NCBI GenBank assembly: GCA_002900995.3
Contig: PJEW03000035.1
Location: forward strand, 1-30,265
Origin: Ganoderma boninense
Taxonomy: Eukaryota > Basidiomycota > Agaricomycetes > Polyporales > Polyporaceae
Length of the DNA stretch: 30,265 nt
Direction: 5' to 3'
Shown here: piece by piece, positions 1 to 10,635 of the stretch
Position numbering within the stretch: the first letter of the stretch is position 1
Layout of the letters: each line of letters begins with the position of its first letter
Made by a program: the position numbers and the translations under genes
The notes under the pieces: generated by a model
What the model was told of the DNA's origin: nothing
The model's input: only the letters and a program-made list of their open reading frames with translations
Database searches by the model: none

Positions 1-1180
1 GCCAATGCGCCCGCAGCTTGAGGCGGGCCGCACACCGAGGACGCGAGGAGATTTCGTAAAAACATCATAATCAAAACTTTGGCGCTTGGTCCCTATACCG
101 AGTGGACTACGAGTATCGGAGTTGTTCCCGTGCCCAGTGAAACCAGTCCATCAATGACCACTCGTCCCGTTACTTTTGCCTTCAGCACGATTGAGCCAAT
201 CCCGCGGCCGAAAACCCAATAAATGATACTCACTGCGCTCATCCTGTCCACTATAATCGTTGGTGGGCTGCCCTCGCTCATCCTCGTGTTCGTGAGAAGT
301 AATCAGGCTTAGTCGAGACGCGCAGACTGACAAGGCGACCTCACCAAACGCTCGGTCCGCACACCGAGATGCGGTGCAACCCCGAGCCCACAGGGCAGAC
401 GCAGACGTCGGAGCTGTGCCAAGCAAGTATGTGGGTAGCACATATGTACGGTATGTACTTACCGGCACTTCCTGCCGCCTGTCGGTCGGCGGCCCATTGT
501 TGTCGCAACGCCAAGCATGGTGATCTTAATCTGTTAAGAGGTTGCATAGGCCGCTGCGGACACTGCCATGATTTGTGTCAACATTGTCATCCACTCGTGA
601 CCACGAAATTGCAGGCTGAAACCAAGCTGCTAGTATGTCCACCAAGGAATCTGTCAAACATGATCAATTTTGAAGTGAGAGTTCCCCTCCTTAATGGCTA
701 TATATAACATGCAGACGAAGGCAAAGTTGGAATTCTTGCATGGACTGAACTGCCTTTGAGGCAACGTAAAAGGTGTCATAGAGTCTGTACTAACACTCAC
801 GCAATCTCGCGACGACCAAGGTATTAGGATAGAACTTTTCCGAATCTAGCTGGTTCATAGTATGGATAGTAAGCAATCGACAGCAAGAGAGAGCAATAGA
901 AACTCATCGTATTTCCGCGATGGCAGCACATCGACAAGTAGACCGGCTATTATGTGGAGAGAACCTCCGAACTATTCACGAATGAGGAGCATTGAGGACC
1001 CGGGGTTGAGACAACAGAGTACATACATCGAGAGCTCGATAAGCATCATACAACGGCTGACACAGACGTAAGCCTAACATGAATACAAGGATTAGCGACC
1101 GTCTTTCCTCCCCACTCATAGACCACGGCTTGCTAAGTTCTTCTTGAGACTGCGCACCGACGATCATTCCGCCTAGATGA
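1..1180. other. Left flank without a supported gene
   Basis: No open frame here has a recognisable domain or a convincing exon chain. A TATATATAA-like run lies near 700-708 and short frames occur on both strands, but none is supported by composition or motifs. On the minus strand a GTAAGTACAT donor near 465 followed about 50 nt later by a CACAG acceptor could be one real intron, but the exons it joins soon hit stops. Read as intergenic sequence downstream of the SGT1 gene, possibly including a neighbouring gene's UTR. Confidence 0.4.
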
Positions 1181-1914
1181 TCACGCGGCCCACTTCTTCC
1201 ACTCACTTCCCTCTGGGGGCTTCACATCTACCCGTCCCTTCCCCACCTCGTCCCAGTTCGTGCTGAGGGTGGTGCCGCCGCTCTCAGAGTAGCTCTTCAT
1301 CATAGCACGACGGGTATCCTCGTCCGCATCGGCGTAGAGCTTCTGGAAAAACTCGTTCACGGCGGCATCTCCGCCTGCATTCGGATCCTGGTCACCAGTC
1401 AGCGGCTTGTCCTGCCCGAGGATCTGGGTGGTAATGCCGTCCCAGTTCTTCTGCTGCTTGCGGACCGTCGTGGTCGTGGGTGCAGAGCTCGTGAGGAACG
1501 CAGCAAGAGCTAAATGCCATCAGTGGGTTGTGTGGAAATAGCATCGTGGGCAAGATAGAAGGACATACGATCTGGAGCGTCGCCGGTGAGCGCACCCCAC
1601 CGCCCCTGAGCCATTTTGGTGAAGCGGACCTCGATCTTGACTTTTCCTACCGTGAAGCTGCTCTTCTCCACATCGATCTGGCCTTTGAGGGGTTCTAGGA
1701 CAAGAGATTTGTCTCCGTGACAGTAGGAGAACTGGTTCCGCCACAGTCGCACTGCGGTTAATACTCGCATAGCAAAAGGCAAGGGAGCCGGTACCTTTCT
1801 GGGCTCAAAGGAGACATTGACTTGTTCTGGATCTGCGCCCTTGTCGAAAATGGAGAGAGTGAGGTTCTCGTCTGTCTCGTAGAACTCGTGTCTGGACGTG
1901 CGGGCCGCGACCAT
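1181..1914 (-). CDS. SGT1: SGT1-type co-chaperone (CS + SGS domains)
   Basis: Three exons (1914-1795, 1731-1569, 1509-1181) joined by GT-AG introns of 63 and 59 bp give a 203-aa protein. The first about 90 residues read as a CS (p23-like) domain, with RHEFYETDENLTLSIFDKG near the start and VLEPLKGQID and GRWGALTGDAPD later. The C-terminal third is an SGS domain (KNWDGI, FFQKLYADADEDTRRAMMKS, STNWDEVGKG) ending EGSEWKKWAA. SGT1 proteins are HSP90 co-chaperones linking HSP90 to SKP1/CBF3 or SCF complexes. No TPR domain is encoded, unlike yeast and human SGT1, and the upstream DNA is the shared promoter with the GST-like gene, so this is a CS+SGS-only form. The start at 1914 gives MVAARTSRHEFY; an in-frame ATG at 1932 is the alternative. 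No lesions are seen. Confidence 0.9.
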
Positions 1915-2408
1915 CAGTCTAGTGCTGAGCATCGGGCTGGGATCGAGACGCACCTGGGAGTCGCCATGGTTGAATCGGGGGCAGTAGGCGCAGATCAAGT
2001 GTCTCCGCGAGTCGAGGCGGTAAAGAGCGTGTGTGGAAGACGGAGCACAAAGAGCGAGGGGGAGAGGAGGACATGGCCGCTGCAGTCCTCGAGGACTCGG
2101 CAAGACGCGAATATTCTAGCAATCCACGTGAGCAGCGCGACGCTGCACTGACACCGAGTGGGGGGAGGGCGGAGATGCATCGGGGCATGGCAGCCAAAGG
2201 CGCTGATCGCCCACTGGCTGGACCCCACGGGAACACGCTGGGGTCTCATCCGCGACGTCATCCCAGGTCAAGCTCCAAATTCGTCACGGACAATCCGCGA
2301 ATACAGTCCAGGCTCCCAATCATGTCCATCCGCCACCCTCTTCTTTCTCCCAAATACCCTCCTTATCGTCCCCCCATACCCGTAGTCAACCCATCCTGTC
2401 TCTCGCCC
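1915..2408. promoter_or_regulatory. Divergent promoter region between the SGT1-type and GST-like genes
   Basis: About 490 bp separate the two divergent start codons, so both promoters must lie here. Reading frames crossing it in several directions lack domains and are treated as chance frames. The plus-strand side becomes pyrimidine-rich (about 2330-2408) just before the GST-like ATG, as is common near fungal transcription starts. No individual motif can be assigned securely. Confidence 0.45.
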
Positions 2409-3816
2409 ATGTCTGCATTGCCCAAAGCCGCCCTCTACTACAGTTCGCAGTCCATCTGGGCCTCTGTTCGTATGTGGCATTTACCTATCTTTCTATGCAA
2501 TATAGACTGACAGACCATAGCTCTTCTCACCTTGTATGTGGCTCTAGCTGTTCTCAAGATATGCACCCTTGTCGAGCTCAGTTGATCTAGAGAGGAGAAG
2601 GGGTACGGCAACGATGAAGTTGACCTGAAGCAGGTCGACATCTGTACGTGTTTGAGCTTTCGCTGGTGTCATTCTGCGTGTCGATGAAGATGGATGTGCA
2701 TTATAGCGAAGGGCGAGAATTTCGAGCCCACGTACCTCCGTCTCAATCCAGCCGGTGCGTTTTCCTTGGGACACTCTTCCACTGTATATTCACAACATCA
2801 TGTCTTAGGCACGGTACCGACCCTAGTAGTCCCCTTAGACAAAACCTTATCGCCCGAGATAGAGTCTCGATATAAGGCCGTTCAGGATACCAAGGTGTGA
2901 GGGGTTTTGCTGCATTGAACTCATTGCGAATCACGTTCTCATCCACGCGTAGTCAATTGTGGAGCTCCTTGACAAGTCGCGCTCCGCGCAATCTCGGACC
3001 AATACCACGTCTTCTGCGCCATCCCCATCCTTGGCACCTGCCACCATCGCCTTCAGCGCGGCATCGAATCAAATCATCGATCTTCTTCATAGTCAGGCGG
3101 CCGATCCAAACACCCTTTTCTACATGAACGCGCGCTCAGAGAGCGAGCTCAAATCACTTGCCAAGCAGCTCATACCGTTCCTCGTGGGCCGGCGCGATAC
3201 ACTCTCCAGGCTCCTTTCTGAGAACGACACGGGCGCCGTCCATGTCTCAGAAAAAACCAAGGCGTTCTGGCAAATGAAGAAGATAGCGACGGAAAACTTT
3301 TTGCAAGTATTCGAGCAAGCAGGCAAGGATGGCGCTGAGCTTGCGAGCGACGATCGTCAAAGGCGTAAGGAGTATCTTGAATCGTCCCAGGCAGCGTGGA
3401 CAGCGCTGAAAGATGTCCTCGCCACGCTGGATAGCGCCGTGCTCGGACCGTACACACTTGGTGCGTTCAAGTCTGCAGAAGTGAACAGCTTGATATTGAA
3501 TTACAAGCGTTGGGTTCGCACAGGCGATCACTTATCCATAGCCGACTTGCATCTCGCGGCTTGGATTGCCCGGATCGCCTTTCTCTCCGGTGCGATAGCT
3601 TCGGAAGACGGCACGAAGGTCCTCGGGAGAATCGAGGTACATGTCGGCAACGATTTCGCGCTGCCGAAGGAATTCTCCGTTGCTGAGGCACGTCGACGAG
3701 CTGGGCTCCCTGCCAACGTCGAGTGCTCGGAGCGTCAGAGCAAGCTAGCTGCGTTTTGGGACTCGATGAGGGAGCGACCCAGCTGGAAGAAGGTTTACGG
3801 TGAGGGACTGCACTGA
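2409..3816 (+). CDS. Glutathione S-transferase-like protein
   Basis: Six exons (2409-2469, 2521-2533, 2591-2643, 2707-2754, 2809-2894, 2953-3816) with introns of 51-63 bp give 374 aa in one uninterrupted frame. The N-terminal about 90 residues form a thioredoxin-fold GST_N domain: ALYYSSQSIW, then LEEKGYGNDEVDLKQVDI, then the conserved LNPAGTVPTLV, where the cis-proline of the glutathione site sits. The C-terminal part is helical and GST_C-like, with DHLSIADLHLAAWIARIAF near residue 285. It is longer than classical GSTs (about 220 aa) because of a Ser/Ala-rich linker and an extended helical region. The role is presumably cytosolic glutathione-dependent conjugation or thiol chemistry; the substrate cannot be inferred. 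Exon 2 is only 13 nt. It is divergent from the SGT1-type gene, with no lesions. Confidence 0.88.
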
Positions 3817-4428
3817 TGCGATCGGAGCAAGGTGTCAAGTATTCACGACTGGCATATCCGTGGTTGCGGGAAACGGTTTGGCTTGGAAAACTGATGTCAA
3901 GGCTAGCGCTGTAATAGTAAAGACTGGTGGTTGGACTCGCGATCTTTGTTTGGGCGCGAAGAATATAACTTGTATGAGGATGAGTATGGGACGCGGATGT
4001 TCATGATCCTTGCAGGGAGTGCAAAGTTGTATGGCGGGGACTTGATGGGATGTCTGTCGTGGGGCGGAGGCCGCGCGTCGGCGCACAGGCTGGGGGCGTG
4101 ACAAGGGTGGGCGGTGCGAGACGTGACGGAAGGGTGACATTGTGGCGCTGAGGAGGCGCCGGGGAGAGCAGCGAGGCGGGCTGGAAATGTCGTGAGCATC
4201 TTTTCCTTCCGGTTGCTCAACTCTCGCCCTGCCCCACTCTCCTTCGCCATCGTTCCCTCGTGTCGTTCGCCTCGTTCCCCCCAGTTCATCTTCGTCGATC
4301 CCTCCCCCTCCCTTTCGGACACACGCGCCCCGCCTTACTCCCTCTTCCATATCCCGCACTCTGTCTCCTCTTGACCGCCAAGCTGGCTTTCGGCGCCCCC
4401 CACCCACCACGAAATCCCCAGCTTGGCA
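3817..4428. other. Intergenic region with pyrimidine-rich leader before the GT31 gene
   Basis: No gene is supported in these 612 bp. The right half (about 4195-4428) is strongly C/T-rich on the plus strand and runs into the GT31 ATG at 4429, as expected for a fungal core promoter and 5' UTR. Frames on either strand here are low-complexity translations of that tract. Confidence 0.5.
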
Positions 4429-7389
4429 ATGTCATTCGTCCGCGACTTCTTCACGAAACACACACGAACTAATGTCCCGCTGACTCGTGTCACGAGCGCC
4501 CCAGAAAGCGACTATTCCGAGGAGGACCATCTTCTCGAGCCGGGACCATCCACGACCCCGCCTGCGCGGCCAATCCATGCAGCAACCCTTCTCAGCCACT
4601 CCGTGCCCCCATATGACGAGGACGAGGACTTCAACTGTCGTGCTCCCCACGGATCCGCCGATAGTTCGCGTCTCTATCCGCCGAGCGCCGGCGAACCCAC
4701 GGGTTCTCTATCCGTCTGTTCAACTGCGAACAACACGCCTGTCCCATCGCGCGCTCCCTCCCCGACCCCCTTCTCTATCGGGCACGTCCTCATGCGGACT
4801 CGGACAGTGAAAGCGATTCCGACTCCAGCGGGGAGACGCTACGCCCGCGTTGGCGCGACTACGACCGCCCGCGCTGGTGGGAGATTGGTCTTCGTCCTAG
4901 GGCCAATGGCGGAGCATGGAGTCGGCGGCGAAGATGGAGAGATGTTATCTGGGGGCTGCGGTCCTGCAAACGTCTTGTTCGCCGGCTCGTTCGACATCCG
5001 TTCTTTCCCAAGACACCCGTCACGATTGTACGTCCTATTTTTCTCTCCTGTCAGGCACCTCGACGGATGCCTCCCTCTCTGCGTCTCTTCCGCTCCGTTC
5101 CGCCGTTACGCTACTGTACGTCGGCGGCGGAGGGATGCGGGAGGTAGGTTTCATCTGGGCGTGCAACCGACGAGGCCATAGCTGCACTCTCGTGTTGGAC
5201 AGGCAATTCCCTAACTCCTGCGCCCGATCATGACCCTATCTGCCTCTTGTCCCTCATACCATGCACTCATGCAATCTCTCTGACAAGCTCCTCACGCTCC
5301 TTTTGCTCACTACTTTCGGCGTGTCCTCACCTTCCTGCTCATTTACATCCTCAATCCGGACAAGGAGCCATTACCATGGCGGGGCTATTGTGCACTGCCC
5401 CAACGCTCAGCTGGGCCACCATCCCTTGCGCTGTCTACGACAGCATTCCTCCAACGGCCCATACCGACAAAATTTCCACCCTGCCAACCTTTCCCCCAGA
5501 CGATCTGGATACCCTAGCACCGGCAGGCGTTTTCATTGGCGTGTTCTCGATGGATACTTCGGTAGAGCGGAGGATGCTGGTGAGGTCAACTTGGGCAAGT
5601 CTTGTACGGAGCAGAGAAGGGGCGGACCAAGGTGACGGAGGAGCTGGGACGTCGCGGACTGTTGTGCGTTTTATTCTGGCGCAGCCTCAGAAGGAATGGG
5701 AGAGGAGGGTGAAGCTTGAGATGGAGAGTGAGTACCTTATCGTTTCCCTCTATTCTCTTCGCTTTTCGCAGTGCGTAATGACTAAAGGTCCGCTAGTGTA
5801 CAAGGACATGGTGATCCTCCCGATTCAGGAGAACATGAACAATGGCAAGACGCATGCCTTCTTTTCATGGGCTGCAAACAACTCCTGGGTCCCGCCAATC
5901 TATCACCCCGAGAGCTACGACAAGATCCCGGCGAATTTTACCTATCTGAACACTACTAATCCGGCCCCCATATTAGCTCATCACGACCCGATATATGCGC
6001 ATCGTGATCAGCTCACCAGGTCACCTCCTCGGCGTTGGGTTCGACCAGACTTCGTAGTGAAAGCTGACGACGACTCCTTGTCATGCTTGCGGAACTCGAG
6101 GCACGGCTACGCGTGGAATTATACAAGGATCCTCTGCCCCCTCCTCCACCTCCCGTATACCGCAACCCTCAGTGGCGGCAACAAGCACAACAAGGAGATG
6201 ATCCCGCCCTCTTAGATTACAACCAGATTGCGTCTTATTTCAACCTTACCCTTCCCTCGTATCTCACTCGCCAACAGACCCTTGTCACGCTGCCGCCAGT
6301 GACCAACGAACCAGCATCGCCCGATCCTCTCGTGTTCTGGGGTTATCTCGTCAAGAACCGTTTCATGGCTGGGGAACTTTATGCACTCAGCTACTCTCTC
6401 GTGCAGTGGATCTCCGTGGACCCTCTAGTCAAGACCATGACCCGCGGCGCGGAGGATAAGCAGACTTCGAAGTGGATCCGCGCTCACCCACGTGCTGGAC
6501 AAATTCGGTGGTCGAGCGAGCGGTGCTGGATCTATGATCATCCACGCGCTGGGACGGTGTATGTCTCCCTGCGGTCACCCTCGCCTGCGCTCAGCTGACT
6601 TTATGTTTTTCATCACCTCGCAGATATTCACATGGGTTCTTGTTTCCCTCCGAGGTGAAACGTGTTCAGGAGGGCGTTATGCGTGACCTGCAGCGGCTCG
6701 CGCAACAGGTAGCCGGATCGGAGCTGATGACTATCGGTAACACGCCCGTTGGGACAGCACGTCCCCACCCCAGAGAAGTGGACGCATTCGACGGTTTCGA
6801 AGTGGCATGTACGTTATTCCCCGCCCGTGTCGGATTTGAGCTTGGACTACAGCGTGGAGGCCCTGGTCGAGGGCAGCGACATGTCCATGATCCATGATGG
6901 TGCGTTTGTGTACTGCTTCATTTTGACGTGGGGATATTGATAGATCACTACCTCGTCGTTCTCGACGCGTATCGCATGATTCTAGACGGCTCCATGACGC
7001 CCGAGCTGGCCTGGAAGTACCGTGAGGGTCGGCAGAAACGATATGGGGGCAAGCGCGTCGGCGGGACTATCGTTGTGCACTTCATCAAGAAGAACATGTG
7101 GTTTCTAGAGACCGCCGCGGCTTTTTTGCATGGCGAGGACGTGACCACTCTCGAGCGCGCTTTGGTTCAAACCCACAATGAGCCTAGAACGGAGCTGAGC
7201 GATAGCGCGGAACAATACGGCGTTGTGGAAGAGGAAGACGAGGAGGCTGACTTGGCCCCAGACTCGGACTCTCTGTCGACCTCGCTCTCCAGTTCGTTAC
7301 CAGTCGCAAAGCATTCACCGGACTCGAGCATGCATGCGAAAGCACGGACAAATATCCAAAGACTTCGCAGACAAGGAGAGGCCCACTAG
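4429..7389 (+). CDS. Glycosyltransferase family 31 (beta-1,3-galactosyltransferase-like), frame broken
   Basis: Five exons (4429-5027, 5288-5727, 5797-6558, 6624-6899, 6986-7389) encode about 827 aa once small indels are allowed for. Order: Ser/Pro/Asp-rich cytoplasmic tail; basic RRLVRHPFFPKTP; one membrane anchor (LLTLLLLTTFGV... FLLIYILNPDKEP), as in a Golgi type II protein; GVFSMDTSVERRMLVRSTWA; MVILPIQENMNNGKTHAFF; the DxD-type metal site VKADDDS; then WGYLVKNRFMAGELYALSYS, GAEDKQTSKW and CWIYDHPRAGTVY, typical of GT31. It presumably transfers a hexose from a UDP-sugar; the acceptor is unknown. The frame shifts near 4772, 5318, between 5370 and 5490, near 6078 (just after DDDS) and near 6750. 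The first four each act as one missing base; the last needs one extra or two missing. Splice sites and motifs are otherwise kept, so both pseudogene and assembly error are open. Intron 1 (260 bp) is unusually long. Confidence 0.85.
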
Positions 7390-7885
7390 CACCGCGTGAG
7401 CAACACTCCACATTTTGGGGGGGAGATCGGACATCTTGCCTTATTCGTGGTTCTACATCCGTGATGTTTTTGCCTACCTTCCAACCTGTCTTTACCTTCG
7501 CGCACATACCCCCTCTTACCGCATTCTCGCTTCCCGCCTGCGTCACATTCATCGTGTGCCAGCTCCGACCATTCCACCCTCCGTTGCTGTTCCGTGTACC
7601 ACTCACATCATACATCTAATTGGCTTCTCCAATACGCATACATCTAGCTGCTCTCGTGTAAATTATCCACCGTCTGTCTCGCGCCGTCGTATCTGTCGAC
7701 AGAATGAAGTCAAAGGGCCTGCGCAGGTGTTTGGAAAATTACCATCCCCGAGTGCTAAACCAGCTCCCTGGTCAAACATCTCACCTTCCCCCGATGAATG
7801 AAAACTGGCCGCCTCGCCAATGTGGTGCGTACCGAACAACACTGAAATCGTTATGCAAGCTAACTATGACATGACTACTCAGTCT
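7390..7885. other. Intergenic region between convergent genes
   Basis: These 496 bp lie between the stop codons of the plus-strand GT31 gene and the minus-strand gene that follows, so they should hold both 3' UTRs. The sequence is C/T-rich on the plus strand (about 7450-7720). The one longer plus-strand frame (7415-7801) has no recognisable motif. No clear polyadenylation signal was identified. Confidence 0.45.
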
Positions 7886-9461
7886 TTAGTAGCCCATCGG
7901 AGGAGGACCCACGTAACTCGGCCTATATCCATCTAGCATCATAGCCTCAGGACCCGGGAGAACATCCAAGGGAGTCCTTGACTGTATCCGATCCCGGACT
8001 GCCGCCCTAATCCTCCCTTCCCACCGCTGGAACCACTCGCCTTCCCTCTCCCCAATCAGGTATGCCCAGCCATTGGGTGTTTGCTGCCAGCGACCGTCAT
8101 TTGCATACGGCGGAGGGCCTTGAGAGTCAGGAGGCTGGATCTGCCACGTCTTGAGCGCGTAGGCACCGCCGCAGACCTCCCAGCGACCGCCGCCGTGGCC
8201 GCTAAAGCGCTTGAAGAGCCAGAGAAACGGGTATATGAGGAGCACCCAGAGAAGGAACTTGAGCCACTTGTTGGAGAGCATACGGGAGAGCCTATTGTCA
8301 GGGCGGACCCGAATCTTGTGATGAGACATGTCGAAGGACACGTCGATTTTGTAACTGTAGACCGATCGAATCGCGGCGGTGATGGCGTCGTGCATGTTGG
8401 TAGTGTTCCAACCATATACGAGCTACCCGATGCAAGCGTTCGGTGCCATGTCATAACACGACGAGCTCAATGATCTCATGCGCACCTTGGTATATGTAAA
8501 CTCCTTCAGGAGCTTGTCGCTGGCACAGTATTCATCGGCCCATTGGCGCAAGGTCTTGGACGACTGAAGCACGACAGGACACTGGGGCGTGTCCGACTGC
8601 TGGAACCAAGACTCTGGACCAGAAACGACCCACGGTGGCAGACCATGCGCCTTGCGCAGCTTCTTCCTCTCGCGAGCAGCCTCTTCCTCCTTCGTAGATC
8701 TACGTCTTCCAGATGGAAGCGCATCCTCCGGGTCGTGTAGCACGAGCTCGTTTGAGTCTACTTGCATGTACATCTGGCCCCGATATGCAGGTTCGGCGTC
8801 GGGCAAGCTCCAGTGGACGGGTCCGTACACGATTTGCGGCGTAAGATCAATGCAAAAATCGAAGTCTATTGTGCCAGCCTTGAGCCTCACGCAGCGATTT
8901 CCATCGCAGGATAGCTCACCGGTCACGGTCTCAGAGTATGTTTCTGTTGAAGAAGTGACGTTTCCATTGTAATCTCTACCGTACACCGTCCGAGTCTTGT
9001 GTTCGGTGTGTGTCCCGCGTGCGTGGATCATGTACTCGGGGCGTGTGGCGGATTGTGACAATAGGAAACGATACAAGGCTTCACCTAACAGATTCAGTAT
9101 CAATATTCGATCCACGGCCGCACATCATGTTCCACACTAGTCACGAGACTGACACGATGCAGAGGGGCTACTCACCATCTTCATTCAAATGTGGGTCGTG
9201 CGAGACAATCTCCTTCCCCGAGATGAAGAACTCGGCCTCGTACGGCGTGAATTCCGGAGGTGGCTCTTCTCCACCTGGAGGGAAGTACACGTTCTCGAAA
9301 GCCCGCTCGACGTATCTCGGGACCTGGGTATCTTCTGGACGAGAGGAATAGCCAGGGGGAGAAGCGGATGGAGCACCAGTGACCACCGGAGTCGACGAGG
9401 CTGCCGCAAGCAGTTCGGTGGAAGGGGAGACGACCTTCCTGTCTGCCGGCGCAGAGAGCAT
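7886..9461 (-). CDS. Uncharacterised conserved fungal protein with one membrane segment
   Basis: Three exons (9461-9176, 9084-8486, 8422-7886) with introns of 91 and 63 bp give 473 aa without lesions. I recognise the type as a fungal protein of unknown function but know no biochemical role. Visible parts: a Ser/Pro-rich N-terminus; ENVYFPPGGEEPPPEFTPYE; DPHLNEDGEALYRFLLSQ; DFDFCIDLTPQI with GPVHWSLPDAEPAYRG; a charged stretch (STKEEEAARERKKLRKA); SSKTLRQWADEYCASDKLLK; RPDNRLSRMLSNKWLKF leading into a hydrophobic segment (about residues 370-390, FLLWVLLIYPFLWLFKRF); then GGGRWEVCGGAYALKTW and GEREGEWFQRWEG. The single late membrane segment suggests a tail-side membrane anchor with conserved domains on both sides. 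It is convergent with GT31. The ATG at 9461 is the first in frame after a stop-rich region. Confidence 0.82.
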
Positions 9462-10264
9462 AGTGGATGGTTTAGAGACAAGACAGCTGCGTCAACGGCC
9501 GGCCAATTTCGACTGGATGCTGCAGTGTACGAATACGTTTGTCACCAGGGCCACGTTGGGCATCATGCTGGGCGGTGCGCAACCAGCCTCAGCCCTGGCT
9601 GTGCCCGTGCTTCCCACTTCGGGCGAGCCCACGTGCCATGCGACATTTACTTAATCCCAACGCTACGACCTCTCAAGCTACTACTACACGACAAGTTCTC
9701 TGCTAGCATGGCCAGGATCCTCGCAGGCAACTAAGCTACAGTACCAGTTTCTAGTCTGAATTGGCTTGTACAGCATGACGTCTCCAAGAACCTTGCCGGT
9801 GGTCTCAGTCGGCAAGACACTCTCAGTTCGGTGATGTCATTGCCACCTCTCCTCAGACCATCAGCTCCTGCAGTCTGTCAGCTGCGTCCGTCCTGCATTC
9901 GCATCCTCTTGTTAACTTCCCATTGCGGGGTTGATCCCCACCCGCCTTGTGCACTCATGTCGGACGACAAGCCTCACGTACGGAGCCTCTGTGGAGCGGC
10001 CCCAAGGAAGGCGCACCCGTACCTGCCAAGTTGGCTTTCTCCATCCACCACACGCCACAAATCCAGCGCGCTACGACGTCTCTATCCCACACAAGCTATG
10101 AGGTCAGCGTCGTCCGATGTAGGCCCAAGGCTCGGTCGCTCAGTTAAATAGCGGGAGACATCCACACGAAAATCCATAACTCTGCCAGATTCAGACAGCA
10201 TCGCAACACTATCAGCACCTTCCATTTCAAGCGACATTAACTCCCAATCTTATACATAACCAGC
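9462..10264. promoter_or_regulatory. Divergent intergenic region, putative promoters
   Basis: About 800 bp separate the minus-strand gene start (9461) from the plus-strand ATG at 10265, so both promoters should lie here. A TATA-like TTAAATAG sits at 10144-10151, about 115 bp before the 10265 ATG, followed by an A/C-rich leader. Overlapping plus-strand frames at 9379-9734 lack domains. Confidence 0.4.
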
Positions 10265-10466
10265 ATGTCCCAACGATACCCTCAGGGCACCAACAACTTT
10301 GACGATAGCCAGACGAACCCTGCTCCGTCGTGGCAGGAAGAGCCGACCACCATCCCAGGTACGATCCCAGGCAGACACGAGACTGTGCACATAAGTCGAA
10401 CTGACCTCATTGTCCCCAGGTGACTTCGGCGCGGCCCCGGCCCAGCAACGTTCTGACGGCGCAGGC
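10265..10466 (+). pseudogene. 5' part of a host gene interrupted by a retrotransposon
   Basis: Exon 1 (10265-10358) starts MSQRYPQGTNNFDDSQ. A 61-bp GT-AG intron (10359-10419) leads to exon 2, which stays open for 47 nt up to the LINE insertion point, where the target-site copy GACGGCGCAGGC (10455-10466) ends this half. The same frame resumes at 29013-29527. Together the halves give about 171 codons. This half is Gln/Asn/Asp-rich and hydrophilic, without a signal peptide. The reading frame running on past 10466 is LINE sequence. The normal product is presumably lost or truncated here, though a second nucleus could carry an intact allele. Function is discussed under the 3' part. Confidence 0.8.
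10455..10466 (+). repeat. LINE target-site duplication, left copy
   Basis: GACGGCGCAGGC, identical over 12 bp to 29013-29024. The first G of the right copy could also belong to the LINE tail, so the duplication is 11 or 12 bp. It lies inside exon 2 of the host gene and keeps the same codon phase (Asp-Gly-Ala-Gly) at both ends. Confidence 0.88.
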
Positions 10467-10635
10467 CCTGGGGACGCTCCTCTTTCCAGTACCACCACCT
10501 CGGCAACTTTCCCACGGTCGTCAGCCAATAGGAGCCGGCGACGTCGTGCGGTACTCACCACTGGAACTGGCGACACGAAACGACATTAGAACATACTTCA
10601 ATTCTACGCCCAATACTAATATAGGTAATACCTCG

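Noticed and set aside
93..281. Minus-strand frame with a transporter-like stretch (VFGRGIGSIV)
   Set aside because: One short motif only; no further membrane segments, no consistent splice chain, and other frames look equally plausible.
369..707. Plus-strand 112-aa frame rich in Cys and His
   Set aside because: No regular zinc-binding spacing, no homologous pattern I recognise, no promoter context.
2031..2510. Plus-strand 159-aa frame
   Set aside because: Lies across the divergent promoter and runs out of frame into GST exon 1; composition is low-complexity.
6738..6800. A tiny intron instead of a frameshift near 6750 in the GT31 gene
   Set aside because: The only GT-AG pairs that restore phase are 21-25 nt long, too short for fungal splicing.
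10420..10635. Start of the long plus-strand frame before the ORF1 ATG
   Set aside because: It is host exon 2 read in the wrong frame followed by the LINE leader; the first LINE ATG in frame is 10636.
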